Source: Megascapheus bottae
Taxonomy: Eukaryota > Chordata > Mammalia > Rodentia > Geomyidae
Length of the DNA: 64,000 bases
Direction of reading: 5' to 3'
Assembly (NCBI GenBank): GCA_024803745.1
Contig: JANJXV010000037.1
Location: 5,469,001-5,533,000 of the forward strand
Part shown: piece after piece, positions 22,471-34,010 of the stretch
Layout: every line of letters begins with the position of its first letter
Position numbering within the stretch: the stretch's first letter is position 1
Notes under the pieces: model-generated
What the model was told of the DNA's origin: nothing
Databases searched by the model: none
Seen by the model: the letters and a program-made list of their open reading frames with translations, nothing else
Translations under genes and position numbers: made by a program

Positions 22471-23479
22471 GTATCCTAAAGAAGGTTGGCCAACTCACAT
22501 CCTAGTGAGGCTAACCCTGAATGGTTGGTTGGCCCTGAGTTAATCCAGGGATCTGGGAGTTGCTTTTGTTTCGGTTTGTTTTATATTTTTTGGAAGGAAC
22601 AGTTCCGTTTTTGTCCCTGTGTTCTTCCATTGAGGCGAGTATGTCATTGGGACTTCAAATAGGTTAGCGTAGAGCTTCCATTTCACAAGGAAATATGTAA
22701 TAAATCACCACAGAGGGAAAGGAGTTGTTTTCACTTTGCTGTTTTCCTCATTTACTAGTGACTTCTGTTCTTTACCAAATACTCATCCAGTGTCATCTGT
22801 TAGCTTTTTAAAGGAGGCTTGTCTTCATCAGATCTTTTTGCTTCCAGAGATCCCTGTGCCTGAGAAATGACAAGGTCTAGCCCTGTAGTCCAGGTACCCA
22901 GAAGGTATGCAGCTTCCTCTTCTGGGATTTAATGGGGGAGGGAAGCCTGCTCTGCAGAGATGAGCTAAATGCCCAAGGTGTTCTGTGTCCCATCCCTGTC
23001 AATACCTCTGTGAGGCTGTGACTCTGGCTGGTCCTTAATACAAAAGCAGAGGGAGGAGGGAGCCAGCCAGTGAGGAGAAATTCACTTGGCATGGGGTGCT
23101 GGGTTTTAAGGAAATATGTTGTTAGAAAGACAACTGAGACAAAATGACCTGGGATTTCAGCCTGTGTCAGACTGGCTCTTGGAGCCCCTGGAAATGTCCT
23201 TTAAGGAAGCAGCACAGAATTTTCAAGATATCACAGGGTAGGAAGTAATGTTGCATTTCTCTTAGGCATCAAAGAGAAATTCTTATTGGTAGTCATATGA
23301 AAGAGGAATTAAGCATATACAAATCCATTGTGATGTTGTTTATAGAAGAAACAGAAGCAATTTATCATTTGTTTAAATACCATGTAACTTCAAATGAATA
23401 GCGTAATTATTGTGCACTGAGTATGTGATTTCTCTCAGTTTTTAAATGAAGCCCTCACTAACCCTCACTGTGGCTCTGT
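22471..23479. other. Apparently unique non-coding DNA
   Basis: It is relatively G+C-rich around 22850-23110. A 71-residue minus-strand frame (22877-23092) shows no motif. No repeat was recognised. Confidence 0.4.
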
Positions 23480-23740
23480 GTGGACGTTAGTCCTTCATGA
23501 ATGGACTTAGGGTTAATTGAGGAAGTGGGATCACAAGAGGGAATCCTGCTGTGACAGAGCTTGCTCCTTGCTTTGCTCTTCACCTATTTAGAACAGATGG
23601 CTGTAGCACAAGATGTTAGCATTGAGAAGAAGCCTCACAGCACAACATACCTTTCTGACACCTTGACCTTGAAATTCCCAGCCTACAGAACTGTGAGAAA
23701 TAAATGTATTGTTTAATCTACCCAGATCCTTTCTGTTGTT
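23480..23740 (+). mobile_element. MaLR-type LTR relic (MLT1/MST-like)
   Basis: The 3' part 'acaccttgaccttgaaattcccagcctacagaactgtgagaaataaatgtattg' matches the conserved polyadenylation-signal region of mammalian MaLR LTRs, and 'atgaatggacttagggttaattg' plus 'gagaagaagcctcacagcac' fit upstream LTR blocks. No internal coding part is present. It is an old solo LTR. Confidence 0.65.
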
Positions 23741-23949
23741 GTTCTTATGCTTTGCAGAGCAGGGATCCTGAACACATTCGATCACTGAGATATCTCCACA
23801 GCAACCCTCTTTTCTTAGTCTTGAATTTTCATCCTTACCTGAACAACGAATGTTTTACCATTTACCATTAATATTATTAGTTGTAGTATTAGTGGTAATA
23901 GTGCTACTCTTTTTCTCTAATTGTATGCTTCAAAAAGTGATTTGTACTT

Positions 23950-24025
23950 TACTTCTACACAGAACATACATATGTATGTGTAGATATATACACATGCACA
24001 CATGTGTGTATGTATGCATATAGAT
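23950..24025. repeat. Alternating purine-pyrimidine tract
   Basis: Runs such as 'acatacatatgtatgtgtag' and 'acacatgcacacatgtgtgt' form overlapping short palindromes. Confidence 0.75.
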
Positions 24026-24376
24026 ACACCTCAAAGGCATAGATCTTTGATTTTAGGGTTGTTATCCCCAAAGAACCCATTTCTGGGACATGCTGTTCAT
24101 ATCTCAGGGCATACATGGCATCCTGACAAGCTTGTGAATCAATCTGTGACTCTTTCTCTGGAAAATTTAGCTCTACCACAGTGATCCATATGCCTTAACC
24201 CACAGCAACCCATATGCCTTAATATCGTGCCTGCTGGCTCATCCCCATGCCCCACACAACACAGCAAGTCCCTGCCGGGTGACTAAATGATCTTTAAAGG
24301 ACATATGTTTGATGGCATATATCATGTGCAGTAGTCCTAATTACCTAGTTTATGCTATTCAGTTTTCTCTTTCCTT

Positions 24377-24434
24377 CTCTGTCCCTCTCTCTGTCTCTGT
24401 CTCTGTCTCTGTCTCTGTCTCTGTCTCTCTCTCT
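24377..24434. repeat. (CTCTGT)n simple repeat
   Basis: About seven CTGTCT hexamers flanked by CT repeats. The Ser/Val-rich open frame across it (24309-24509) is a by-product. Confidence 0.95.
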
Positions 24435-25085
24435 GTTCTCACTTTTCTTCTCATCTTTCTTGTACTGAAGGTAATTTTGCTGGAAATAGTTATTTCTTGT
24501 TGTTGCTAGTTATTTCTGGATAATGTCTCTTTTCTAACAATGTTGTATGGCTTGAAATAAAGTAGTGAAAAGGTTGCACTATAATTTCAAAGGCTGAAAA
24601 GTCCCACATGTACTTTGTTCTCTGAATGACAATTTGGGGGAAAATGTTGCATTATGTTCTGACATACATGTCTCCACTTGGGAAAAGAAAAGAAATGAGG
24701 TATATTATATGATGAAATACTATGTGTAAGTTAAAAGGACTGAACTATTTTTCTGTCTGTCCCTCTTCTTTTGTGTCTTTTAGTCTCTCTCTCTCTTTCT
24801 CTGTCTTCTTGTATTCCTAGGTCCATCCATCTACATGTGACCAGATATATTTTGCAAAATTGTACATGTGACATTTATGCAGATGAAAGCATATAATATA
24901 GGTTTATTGCATCTGTATTAAGAAGAAAATGTAAAAGTGACATAATAAAAGACCATTAAAAGATACAGATACATTTTTATTTCATGTTTTTAAAGAAAAG
25001 ACTTGAGCCAAATATGACATTTTAAGACTTTTCATGTTGTAGTGGTGCCCAACTATCTTATTCATGTATCTCATTCTCTTTTGTC
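24435..25085. other. Unassigned non-coding DNA
   Basis: A short CT-rich patch lies at 24780-24810. Otherwise nothing recognisable. Confidence 0.4.
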
Positions 25086-25238
25086 TTGTTTTTGTGTCAG
25101 TTCTGGGACTTGAGCTCAAGGCTTGGATGCTGTACCTGTGCCATGTCTCCCAGAACTCTACCTGGCTTTGAACCTGGATTGTCATATTGCAGCCTCCTGA
25201 GTAGCTAGGTTACAAGAATCAATCACTGGTGCCTAGCT
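25086..25238 (-). mobile_element. B1-Geo SINE with internal deletion, antisense
   Basis: Geo end ('gtcagttctgggacttgagctcaaggc') is followed soon by B1 sequence ('ctacctggctttgaacctgga', 'gcctcctgagtagctaggttacaag'); the linker region is missing. Confidence 0.75.
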
Positions 25239-25425
25239 TTCTTGATATTTTTTCAAAATTATCTCAACACGTATGAATAAATGAAAGAAACCAAAGGAAA
25301 AGCATCATGGCAATTTTCTCTTTCTGGTACAGTGGTAGAATGTATCGAAGGAGAAAACAGTGAACAGCAATGAACTCTTCTCTAGCAAATAGTCAACTGC
25401 GTGGTATATTAAGAAAGTGTCTGTT

Positions 25426-25690
25426 CTATGTTATTTCTCTTCTCTTTGGCTAATCTCATATTGTTACTGTCTCTGACTTTGTTACCTGGTATATTGTATA
25501 TACATTTATTATTTATTTGAAATAGGAAAGGGAAGGGGGAAAACAAGATGATTGGGAAGAGTTGGGGGAGGGAAGTGGGGACAAAAACATGAGAAGGGGA
25601 ATCAATGTGTGCAAAGTAATGCATCTACTATTTGGCAAACGTAACTGTAACCATTCTATACATTGAAATAAAAAAATAAATTAAAAAAAT
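25426..25690 (+). mobile_element. 5'-truncated L1 3' UTR, sense
   Basis: 'ggctaatctcatattgttactgtctctgactttgttacctggtatattg' continues through a G-rich tract ('ggaaagggaagggggaaaac', 'ttgggggagggaagtgggg') to 'gtaactgtaaccattctatacattg' and an A-rich tail. TSD gtgtctgtt at 25417-25425 and 25691-25699. Confidence 0.88.
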
Positions 25691-25770
25691 GTGTCTGTTA
25701 CCAAATAGGTGACAGAAGAAAGATTGCTAAGTTGTTGACAATGGAGAAATAAAGCCGTTTTCTTTGAACT

Positions 25771-25826
25771 GTGCGTGTGTGTGTGTGTGTGTGTGTGAGT
25801 GTGCATGCGTGCGCACACACGTGCGC
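25771..25826. repeat. (GT)n plus GC-containing alternating tract at a SINE tail
   Basis: Fourteen GT units pass into 'gtgcatgcgtgcgcacacacgtgcgcc', a mixed alternating purine-pyrimidine run with CpG steps, beside the tail end of the SINE that follows. Confidence 0.93.
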
Positions 25827-26048
25827 CATTACTGGATTTGAACTCAGAGCCTGGCCACTATCCCTTAGCTTTTTCACTCAAGATTAGTGCTCTACCACTT
25901 GAGCCATAGTTCCATTTCTACCATTTCTGGTGATTAATTAGATACAAGAATCTCATAGGCTTTCCTGCTTGGACTGGCTTCAAACTGTGATTCTCAGATT
26001 TCAGCTTTCTGAGTAGCTAGCATTACAGGCTGGAACCATTGGTATTAA
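25827..26048 (-). mobile_element. B1-Geo SINE, antisense
   Basis: 'tggatttgaactcagagcctggcc', 'ctaccacttgagccatagttcc', 'gattaattagatacaagaatctcat' and 'gagtagctagcattacaggctggaacc' appear in order. Confidence 0.85.
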
Positions 26049-26567
26049 GCATTTTCTCTGAATTTGGATCCAAGAAGACGTTGGGTGTGACTTGGCTTTT
26101 TGTTTTATATGGCACCCAGGTCTGCAGCAACCATTTGTCACTATGGCTAATTCCTGGGCCAAACAATACTAGGGATTCTGGAGGGTATTGTGAGCTGATA
26201 ACTATGTACACACATACATATTTATATGAATATCTAGCATAGGTACACATGTCTATTTAACACACACATATATGTACATAGAAATCCTATATACACATGC
26301 CTTATACAGAAGGTTAAAAGTTAACAGGTGTAAATGGGAAGGTTCCTCAAGCACATTGCAGGCCCCATGTTTGACATGGAAACACTCTACCACAGCCTCC
26401 TTTCATTTCTCCTCTGATGGGTGGATGGTGTTCACACTGTCCAACAGCTGCAGAATCCCTTTAACCAGCTTTCTCCCAGTGTGGGCATCCCTCTAGGAGT
26501 TTGAGCATGTCACCCTCAAGACAAGAAACCATGTTGTGGGTGACTACAATGACACTGTCTTCTACAG
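26049..26567. other. Unassigned non-coding DNA
   Basis: It contains ACATAC/ATATGT alternation at 26205-26290. Short open frames on both strands carry no motif. Confidence 0.35.
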
Positions 26568-26579
26568 AAATGCACTGTA

Positions 26580-26817
26580 TAGCTTGGCACCAGTGGCTCA
26601 CCTCTGTAATCCTAGCTATTCAGAAGACTGAGATCTGAGGATCTACAGTTCAAAGCCAGCCAGAACACGAAATTCTGCAAAACTCTCCTCTCCAATTAAC
26701 CACCACTTAGCCGAAAGTGGTGCTGTTGCTCCCAGTGGTAGAGTATTAGTTAGCCTTGAGCTGAAGAGCTCAAGGACAGTGCCCAGACCCAGAGTTCAAG
26801 ACCCACAAGCAATAAAA
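26580..26817 (+). mobile_element. B1-Geo SINE, sense
   Basis: B1 arm ('ggcaccagtggctcacctctgtaatcctagctatt...gttcaaagccagcc'), linker ('ctccaattaaccacc') and Geo arm ('gaaagtggtgctgttgctc...cagagttcaagacccac') with an A7 tail. Imperfect 12-bp TSD (aaatgcactgta / aaatgcagtgta) at 26568-26579 and 26818-26829. Confidence 0.92.
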
Positions 26818-27211
26818 AAATGCAGTGTACAGGAGAGTTCTCTGCTGTGCATAATTATAAATGGTTGGAACATTTATACATGCCACAAATGAATAAGTAA
26901 CATCCTCAGAAGCCAGCACTTTCCAACCCCCACTTTCTTTTTCTCTCTTTCTTTCTCTGACCTGAGATTAATGTGCTAATATTCCTCATCTTTAATGAGG
27001 AATGAAGCATGGTCTTTACCTACAAAGGTTTAATATGTGTTAATTTACTGGCAGCTTAGGATTTATGTACACATTAGCTAATTAGACCCTGTGGGAAATA
27101 TTTGGGGTGACTTTTGCCTGACTATCAAATGGGACCACTTTTAATGCCAATGCCAATTGTTTTCAATTATATGCAGTTAGGAAAAATGAACACAATAGAG
27201 ATGTAGTTTAC

Positions 27212-27214
<3 letters not shown>

Positions 27215-27266
<52 letters not shown>
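27215..27266. repeat. (GT)26 microsatellite
   Basis: Pure GT run followed by a short antisense ID-like remnant ('gctgtaccactgagctatagccc', 27276-27298), so again probably tail-derived. Confidence 0.97.
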
Positions 27267-27270
<4 letters not shown>

Positions 27271-27300
27271 GTATGCTGTACCACTGAGCTATAGCCCTAA

Positions 27301-28006
27301 ACAAAAAGTTTACTTTACTTATTCCTTCAACATATTGGGTCTCATGTTCCAGACATAGTGTCTATTTCATTGGAATAAAATGATCATGCAAAATAAAGAA
27401 TACTTGTCCACTTAAAGTTTAAATTCAGATAGAAGGAATATATGAAGACATAATTATCTTGTCATTAATTTACTATACTTGCCTTCTATCGTATGAACCA
27501 CAAGGAGAGAGCAGTTATGCCCCACAAGATGTCCAGAAAGATTCCTGAGTGTGATGGAGGATGGATTGCTTGCTGCATGAAGGAAGGGAAGATGGAATGT
27601 ATTCATGGGATGGGTGCTATGGATGAAGAGGTATGGATGAGCTCTATTTGTTGGAGAGACAAAGGGAGACTGGTGCAACTTACCCCAGCACTGAAAGAGA
27701 GAGAGAGAGAGGTTTAAGAGGAGCTCTGAAGGGCAAACTGAAGTAGCCTTTGTTAGTGCAAATTTCAAACTAGTCCTTTTATCTTTTGGTGAAGATGTTT
27801 TTCTTTATAGAAAGTTCCCTGTATGTCATACCGGTTAAGAAAACATTGAGACCTCTGCTATATAAACCAAGTTGCATGCTTCAGAACTGCCTTTGCCTAT
27901 TCTTTCTGCTGAGAAGGCTATGCCATTCCTGTCCTGTGTGCCAGGAACAATGAAGAAGAATGTGAACTGTAATAGTCATATAGTTTGGGTTTGGAGAAAT
28001 CATTTT
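27301..28006. other. Unassigned non-coding DNA
   Basis: Open frames on both strands (27454-27768) share the same bases and have no domain. A (GA)n patch lies at 27697-27711. Confidence 0.4.
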
Positions 28007-28330
28007 TTTTTCTTTTTTTAATTTAATTTTATTGTCAAGGGTTACAGTTACATAGGTAAGGTGGTGAGTACATTTCTTGTTGGACATTGTTACCTTCTCA
28101 CATGATTTTCTTCCACTTTCCCACCCCCATACCCCTCAAGTTGTAGAGTTCATTTCCAACATATTGTCTTGTGTGTATCCCACTGTTACATTGGTTCACC
28201 TTTGTCCTTTATCTCATCATTTTGTTGTTTTTCAGATACTTCCTACCTCTAAAAGAAAAGAAAATAGCATCACTGAAATACAGTTGTATGTTGCTATTTT
28301 GAGCGATGTAACTTTAGGTGATTTAGTCTG
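28007..28330 (-). mobile_element. Old L1 3' end, antisense
   Basis: 'ttttattgtcaagggttacagttacataggtaaggtggtgagtacatttcttgttggacattgttacc...gttgtagagttcatttccaacatattgtcttgtg' matches the older L1 3' UTR copies at 20.7 and 44.8 kb. Confidence 0.75.
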
Positions 28331-29588
28331 GTGAATAGACCATAGAGGGTACTTTCACAGTCCTAGGCTCTACATCTTATTATCCATCTTGGCTCTGTGC
28401 TATACACCATGAGGGAGTAGCCTGTCTTTAACTTAAACATTGTAAATGGTTGTGACATAGGTGGTCTTGTGCAAATAAGAATTTCCAGTTATGTGACTAA
28501 ATAGAATAGAATCTTTGTCCTTATGTGAGGTGGAAAGTCACATTATCGCTAAATTCAAATTGCTCAGTATTTAAATGACAAAGAATATCGGTGTATTTGG
28601 AAACCTCATCTATACTTTGATGAGTTTTAAAATAATTTCATTAGGGATATTTTCCTTTGTAATTTTAGACTAATTCTTCTGGGCAGAGGCTAACCTAGTA
28701 CCTTCTGTTTTATTTAACTTTTTTTTAAACTTTTTAAATACAAAAATAAATCAATCTTGAAATGGTCCAGCACTTTCAATTAATTTTAATGGTCTACTGG
28801 TCTCCATGTTATTGGATTAGCGTCTATGAATTTGGAGATAAAGTTGAACTTTTTAATAAGTCCTTAAGAATCATACATAAACTATATTAGATTCATGTTA
28901 AAAAAAGAGCTTGAACTCAATTGGTTTATACTGACAGTGTGTCTCTGAAATTAATATGGTTAATAAAGGCTCGTGGAAAGCAGCACATGGCTTTTATAGG
29001 CAAATCAAGCTATTTTTTTTCAAGTGGATGGATAGAAATGTGTAAGAAAATTACTGTAAGACCAAAACCAAGTAGAGATATATGGGGATGTATCAATTCA
29101 TACTAATCTCAAAAATTTAGAAATGAGGGCTGAAACAACTGCAGATTTCTTACTATAAATCCATCTTTGGTAATTTAACTATATAATTTTTAACCCAGTT
29201 ACTGCTTGGGATAATATACTATGTCTATTCCTTTTTACATATCGTCAGTAACCTTCAACATCTTCAAGATACATCTTAAATTTGTGCCTTATGACTGAAT
29301 TTGTTTTATAAGCTCCCAAATGCTAGAGGTCTCTTAGGTTATAACCTAAAGCCACGCCCTGACTGTGGTTCTAAGGATGACTTTTTGGTTAAAGCAACAA
29401 TAATACAAATAATCCCATAAATATCTATCAGAGATGTCCTTCTGGAAAGACATGGTAGAAGGTGTGATGACAAGTTAAAGATGGCAGCAATACCAGTGGC
29501 ACAGGAACATGTGAGACCCACAGGAACAGGACACACAGGGACCTGTGAGCCAAATGGATATTAAGGTCACCAATGAATGTCAAATAAA
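28331..29588. other. Unassigned non-coding DNA
   Basis: AT-rich with no repeat family or exon recognised. Confidence 0.4.
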
Positions 29589-29770
29589 GCAGGGTTTCCC
29601 AACTACAGCCCTATTAAGTATTTGGGCTGCATACCTCCTTGTGCATGTGGGAAAGCATTGCTATTTCTATTGTAGAATGTTTAACAGCTTTCCCCTCTTA
29701 ATTATGTTCTAAGCAATGCTAGACCAAATATGTCTCCAGAAATTTCCAGTTAACTTTTGCACTTATTTGA
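29589..29770 (-). mobile_element. MER5A-like hAT-Charlie relic
   Basis: 'gcagggtttcccaactacagccctattaag...gtagaatgtttaacagctttcccc...aatatgtctccagaaatttcc' follows the MER5A consensus in reverse ('cagggtttctcaacctcggcactattgac...gtaggatgtttagcagcatccctgg...aaatgtctccagacattgcc'). It is an ancient non-autonomous DNA transposon. Confidence 0.8.
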
Positions 29771-30114
29771 GAAAACTTCCACCGAGAAATTCCGAGTAGG
29801 AAGAAGTATTAATAAAGACTCCATTTTCATATAAATGGTCAATGATAAATCTACATATCTTGTATCTTCAGCCTAGACATTTTCTCTGATTTTCATCCCT
29901 GTATTGAATTAGCCCTTCCTTCAAGAAATCCAAAGACATCGCAGTGTACTTAGGAACTCCAAAGTTGGTTCTTTTCCTGTGACTCTAGAACTCAGTGAAG
30001 GCACCAAGTTAGAAAACAGATTTGCAGCTATCTCCTCCATCTCTCTCATCTCCCATATGGTTCAAAGTCAGCCTCAGCAGAAATGTCTGTGAGTCTGTTA
30101 TTTTTAACCAGCCA
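29771..30114. other. Unassigned non-coding DNA
   Basis: No repeat or exon was recognised. Confidence 0.35.
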
Positions 30115-30211
30115 AAATCCAGAAGTGGAGGCGTGGTTCAAGGGATAGTATACCAGCCCTGAACAAGTGACATCAGTGAGAACACAAGGGGTAAAGTTCT
30201 ACTTTCAGTAC

Positions 30212-30252
<41 letters not shown>
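30115..30252 (+). mobile_element. Old tRNA-type SINE with (CA)n tail
   Basis: 'gaggcgtggttcaagggatagtataccagcc' (A-box half) and 'aaagttctactttcagtaccagcacaca' (B-box/tail half) lead straight into about 19 CA units (30215-30252) where the tail should be. Confidence 0.65.
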
Positions 30253-30256
<4 letters not shown>

Positions 30257-30291
30257 TAATTCCTGACATTTTTTAAATAAAAAAAATGGTC

Positions 30292-30470
30292 ACTGTCCCT
30301 GAACTTTTTTTGTTCAAGGCTAGCTCTCTACCACGTTAGCCATAGTGTCACTTTTGGCTTTTTTACTGAGTAGTTTATTGGAGAGCCTCATAGTGTCTCA
30401 TAGATGTTCCTCCCCTGGCTGGCTTTGAATCACAGTCCTCAGATCTCAGCCTCCTGAGTAGCTAGGGTAG
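30292..30470 (-). mobile_element. B1-Geo SINE, antisense, truncated
   Basis: 'gttcaaggctagctctctaccacg', 'ggcttttttactgagtagtttattggag' and 'ctggctttgaatcacagtcctcagatctcagcctcctgagtagctaggg' in order; the B1 start is missing. Confidence 0.82.
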
Positions 30471-31639
30471 TTAAATTGTTTTATTAGAACCTTTTTAGAA
30501 TCTTTTTAGGTACCTACTGGATCTCTACATGCCTACTTCATGCAAATAGCTATATCTGAAATAACAGATGAGAACCACTCGCTCCCTTTCTTCCCATGAA
30601 GATAGGCTCATATACCTGATGTCATACTCCTACCAGCCTCCTTTGCCCAGTGCTCAGGTATCTATGAACCACCTTGCTACTTGACACCTCTATGAACCAC
30701 CTTGACATCTATCTGGTCTATTGCACATGGAGCTGCTGAGTTCCAAAACTGAGCACCTGCAGGCCAAGCAGGAGGGAATGGATCTTCTAATCAACTGTAC
30801 TGATTCAGAGAGAGGGCAAAGGGCAGCTACAACCTTGAGCTAAAGATTAGATGACAGGACACCCAGAGTTTTCCCAGTACGCACAACAAAAAAAAAATAT
30901 ATGCATGAAGAGCAAAATGATTAGAAGGAAAATGCATGAAATTGACTATGAGTTTATCAACTGTTCCAGGAGATAACTGGCAACACCTTTGCTTTTCCTC
31001 CAGCCTTCTGAAATTATTTTTAGCTGTGGGTGAGGGCGATTCTTTCTTCCTTCCTTTCACATCAAATGCTGTGTTGGAAAGCAATCGAGCATGTGGTCAG
31101 AGCCAAGAATTGCATCAGCAAGGTTTCTGAATAAGACCCAGGCCAAAAGTGTAGCTTCCTCTGAGGCCTCTTGCTTCAGAGAACTGGTTAGAGCCCTCTG
31201 TGTGGGATGGAGAATAAGGAAAATGGAGAGTCTTCTGGTCAGGCTGTCTAATTCCATTAAAAGCAATGTCAATAGCAGAGAAATGTCTCCACTTAACATT
31301 CCACCTTCTCTTAAGGAGTCTGAGGGTAAGTATGATAAGGAAAGGGCAGAGAGAGGGAGCTTGCTGCTTTCATAAAAGACAGTCAAGTTCACAGACACAT
31401 GTCAACAGCCTTCTTTTTGAATTTTGAGGGTGAGATAGTTATTACTGTAGTTATTTTATGTAGAACATTTCCTCTATCCATTCTTCAGAATAGTCCTCCA
31501 TGTTGTATGACAAATAATGTTCAGGAAAATCATGACAGATTTTGGGATGTGCCCACAACAGTGTGATGCCATTACTTAACAATGAGAAAAGATGTTTAGT
31601 AAATGTCTTTGTCCCATAAACTTCCTAGATACAATCGTA
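30471..31639. other. Apparently unique non-coding DNA
   Basis: Between 30930 and 31400 open frames exist on both strands (94 residues +, 113 residues -), but none has a recognised domain or a clear splice context. No repeat family was recognised. Confidence 0.4.
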
Positions 31640-31720
31640 GTTGGGTTGCTATTATCTTCAACTTATTGGTAAGGAAATGAAGATTCTGAGAACTGAAGCC
31701 ATCAGGCCAGAAACTCCCAG
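31640..31720 (+). mobile_element. MIR-like relic
   Basis: 'ttattggtaaggaaatgaagattctgagaactgaagccatcaggcc' resembles the MIR 3' half. Short. Confidence 0.4.
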
Positions 31721-32439
31721 TAAGATATTTGACATGTAATATCTCATTTCTCCAGCAACGAAAGGAAGATGGTAGCATTTCCTTTAAAATAGTATGTGCT
31801 TTTGAAGATTAAAAGGAAAGAGAATGGAACAAAACCAAAGACCTTGGAGATGATGAAAGTAGTTATTACTGGTGGCTATAGCAGATTTTTTTTCTCTTCA
31901 AGATATTAAAGAGAAAGGAGAGTGGCCTCTGCCCAAAGCTTCTGTAAGGGTAGCCTAGATAATGGGTGTTCAGACATGTGAACTTTTCTGCTGTCATGAA
32001 GGGTGGTTGGGGTGAGCTTGCCTCTTTAAAAAGCCACTTATAGTGTCAAGGGAAAAATAAAAGCATCTTGTCATAGAATAGTTGAGCTCATGGGCTTGGG
32101 AAATAAGGCCAAAATAGTTTTATTCCTGGTTCTTCTGCTTATAAATTGTAGAAGAGGTGTTGAATCTATATAATCAGCATGTTTAATCTGTTACAAAGTT
32201 CCTTCCAGAAGGCATATGTAACATGCTTGGCATGATGACTGGCCCATAAGCCAGAGCCATTTTTGTTATTGTTTGTAAGTGTTGTGGATACTCAGAGCCC
32301 ATTTTCTTACAATAGGCACCTACGTCCAGTGGAAGGTGGAAGTGTCTATTCTGTCACTTACTCTTGCGTGGACCTTTGTATTTAAACAGGAGAGTTCTTG
32401 TTTCTGCTTTTTATGTATTTTCCTTTTGCTTGTTTGTTC
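31721..32439. other. Unassigned non-coding DNA
   Basis: A possible MIR trace occurs at 32085-32165; otherwise nothing recognisable. Confidence 0.35.
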
Positions 32440-32700
32440 ATTTATTCAGCTTTGGGAAGGCAAGGTGGGGGGGGCAGAAAAGGTGGGACAAAGGTTGAAC
32501 TGATGCAGCAGTGGTACTCACTATGTGGAAAACCAATGATACAACTTGTGGGTGGTGTTGGGGGGGAAAACTGGGAGAGAGTGAGGAAAGGGATGACACT
32601 GTCTAAAAAGAAATGTACTCATGTCCTGATTTATGTAAAGTGACCCCCCCGTACATCAACTCTACAATAACAATAAAATATATTTAAAAATTTAAAAAAC
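32440..32700 (+). mobile_element. Older L1 3' end, sense
   Basis: G-rich tract ('aaggtggggggggcagaaaagg', 'ggtgttgggggggaaaactggg'), then 'tttatgtaaagtgacccccccgtacatcaactctacaataacaataaaat' and an A-rich tail match the older L1 terminus (complement of 44.8 kb). No clear TSD. Confidence 0.7.
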
Positions 32701-33295
32701 AAGGTACATAAATGATTATAAAAATCTATATAGAGAGGAGTCCACAGCCTACTTCAAAGTTTGAAATAAAGCAATGTTAAGAAGAAACAACAATGTAACA
32801 ACTGAGTGCTTGTATGTGTGTGACTTCGACAAAGCAACCTTCATTCCACCTTGACCACAGTTTGAAGCTATCAATTTGGGTTTATCAAAGCAAATACTCC
32901 ATCACACTCCAACATTTCTAGAGAGGAGAGAAATTTTAGGTCAAAACGGATCCAAGGAACAGCCCTGATTTCCTCCTATAGGGTGATGTCAGATGACCTT
33001 GCCTAAAAGGTCAGCTGATTCTTTTGCTGACGCTAGTCATTTTAGGCACACATAGTACTCCCACATCTCAGAGCAAGAACTTCGTGCTTCTCTCATCCTT
33101 TGCTTTGTATCACTAGAGGCTGAACTTCTGTAATGCTGACATCAATGGTTTCATTGTGGTAATATCTTGCAAAGCTGAATAAATGAGTCAGGAAAATAAT
33201 CTAAAGGAGAAATTAAATACCATTTAAATATCTACTTCATGTAGTTTTGTAGGGACAGGCAAAACATTTCCATTGTTTCTTCTTTTATGAACTAG
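32701..33295. other. Unassigned non-coding DNA
   Basis: No repeat or exon was recognised. Confidence 0.35.
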
Positions 33296-33301
33296 CTTCT
33301 A

Positions 33302-33520
33302 AGGCAAAGAGTGAGGTCTAGTGGTAGAGTGCTTGCCTAGCCCACGCGAAGCCCTGAGTTCAATTCCTTTGTACCATATGTACAGAGAAAACCAGAAGTG
33401 GTGCTGTGGTTCAAGTGGTAGAAAACTAGTCTTGAGGAAAGCCCAAGGACAGTGCCCAGGCCCTGAGTCCAGGCCCCAGGGCTGGCAAAAATAAATAAAT
33501 ATATAAAAAAATAAATAAGG
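33302..33520 (+). mobile_element. IDL-Geo SINE, sense
   Basis: 'gaggtctagtggtagagtgcttgcctagcccacgcgaagccctgagttcaattcc' (ID-like arm) joins 'accagaagtggtgctgtggttcaagtgg...tgagtccaggccccagggctggc' (Geo arm). The tail is (AAATA)-rich. Confidence 0.92.
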
Positions 33521-33840
33521 TACTAAAGACAAAACTAAATCCTACTCATGTTTAACAATCTAATCACCATCCCATAAATGGCAAAATAAAAAGTATCAAC
33601 TATCTTCTTTGTGCTTCTCTTACTTGACTTTTTTTTAAACCTCCATTAATGATCCTGAGTGGTTTACTTTTAAAACCTTCTCAAAGTATTCAAAATAAAT
33701 CCAATTTCATGCCTCTTTTGTTTATTTCAATTTCAAGCAAATGCTGAGAAAAATATGCTAATCTATCTATGAATCTACCTATCCTTCTCTATTTGTATGA
33801 ACTTGTGCAAAAACAATTGTAATCTAGAGTTCTAGAAATA
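33521..33840. other. Unassigned AT-rich DNA
   Basis: No repeat or exon was recognised. Confidence 0.35.
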
Positions 33841-33855
33841 AAATTTCTCCCCCAT

Positions 33856-33995
33856 CGGTGGGGGTGGGGGGGAGGGAAATGGGGACCAAGACATGTGAAA
33901 GGGTATCAATGTATGGGAATTAATGCACCATCTATCTGGCAAATATCATGTAACCCTTCTATTAATTACAATAAAAATATATGAAAAAAAAGAAA
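33856..33995 (+). mobile_element. L1 3' tip (140 bp), sense
   Basis: G-rich tract, 'gaccaagacatgtgaaagggtatcaatgtatgggaattaatgcacc' and 'atcatgtaacccttctattaattacaat' then an A-rich tail. Imperfect 15-bp TSD (aaatttctcccccat / aaaattctcctccat) at 33841-33855 and 33996-34010. Confidence 0.9.
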
Positions 33996-34010
33996 AAAAT
34001 TCTCCTCCAT

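Noticed and set aside
30827..31398. Overlapping plus and minus frames of 85-113 residues
   Set aside because: No domain, start context or splice pattern supports either; left as unassigned DNA.
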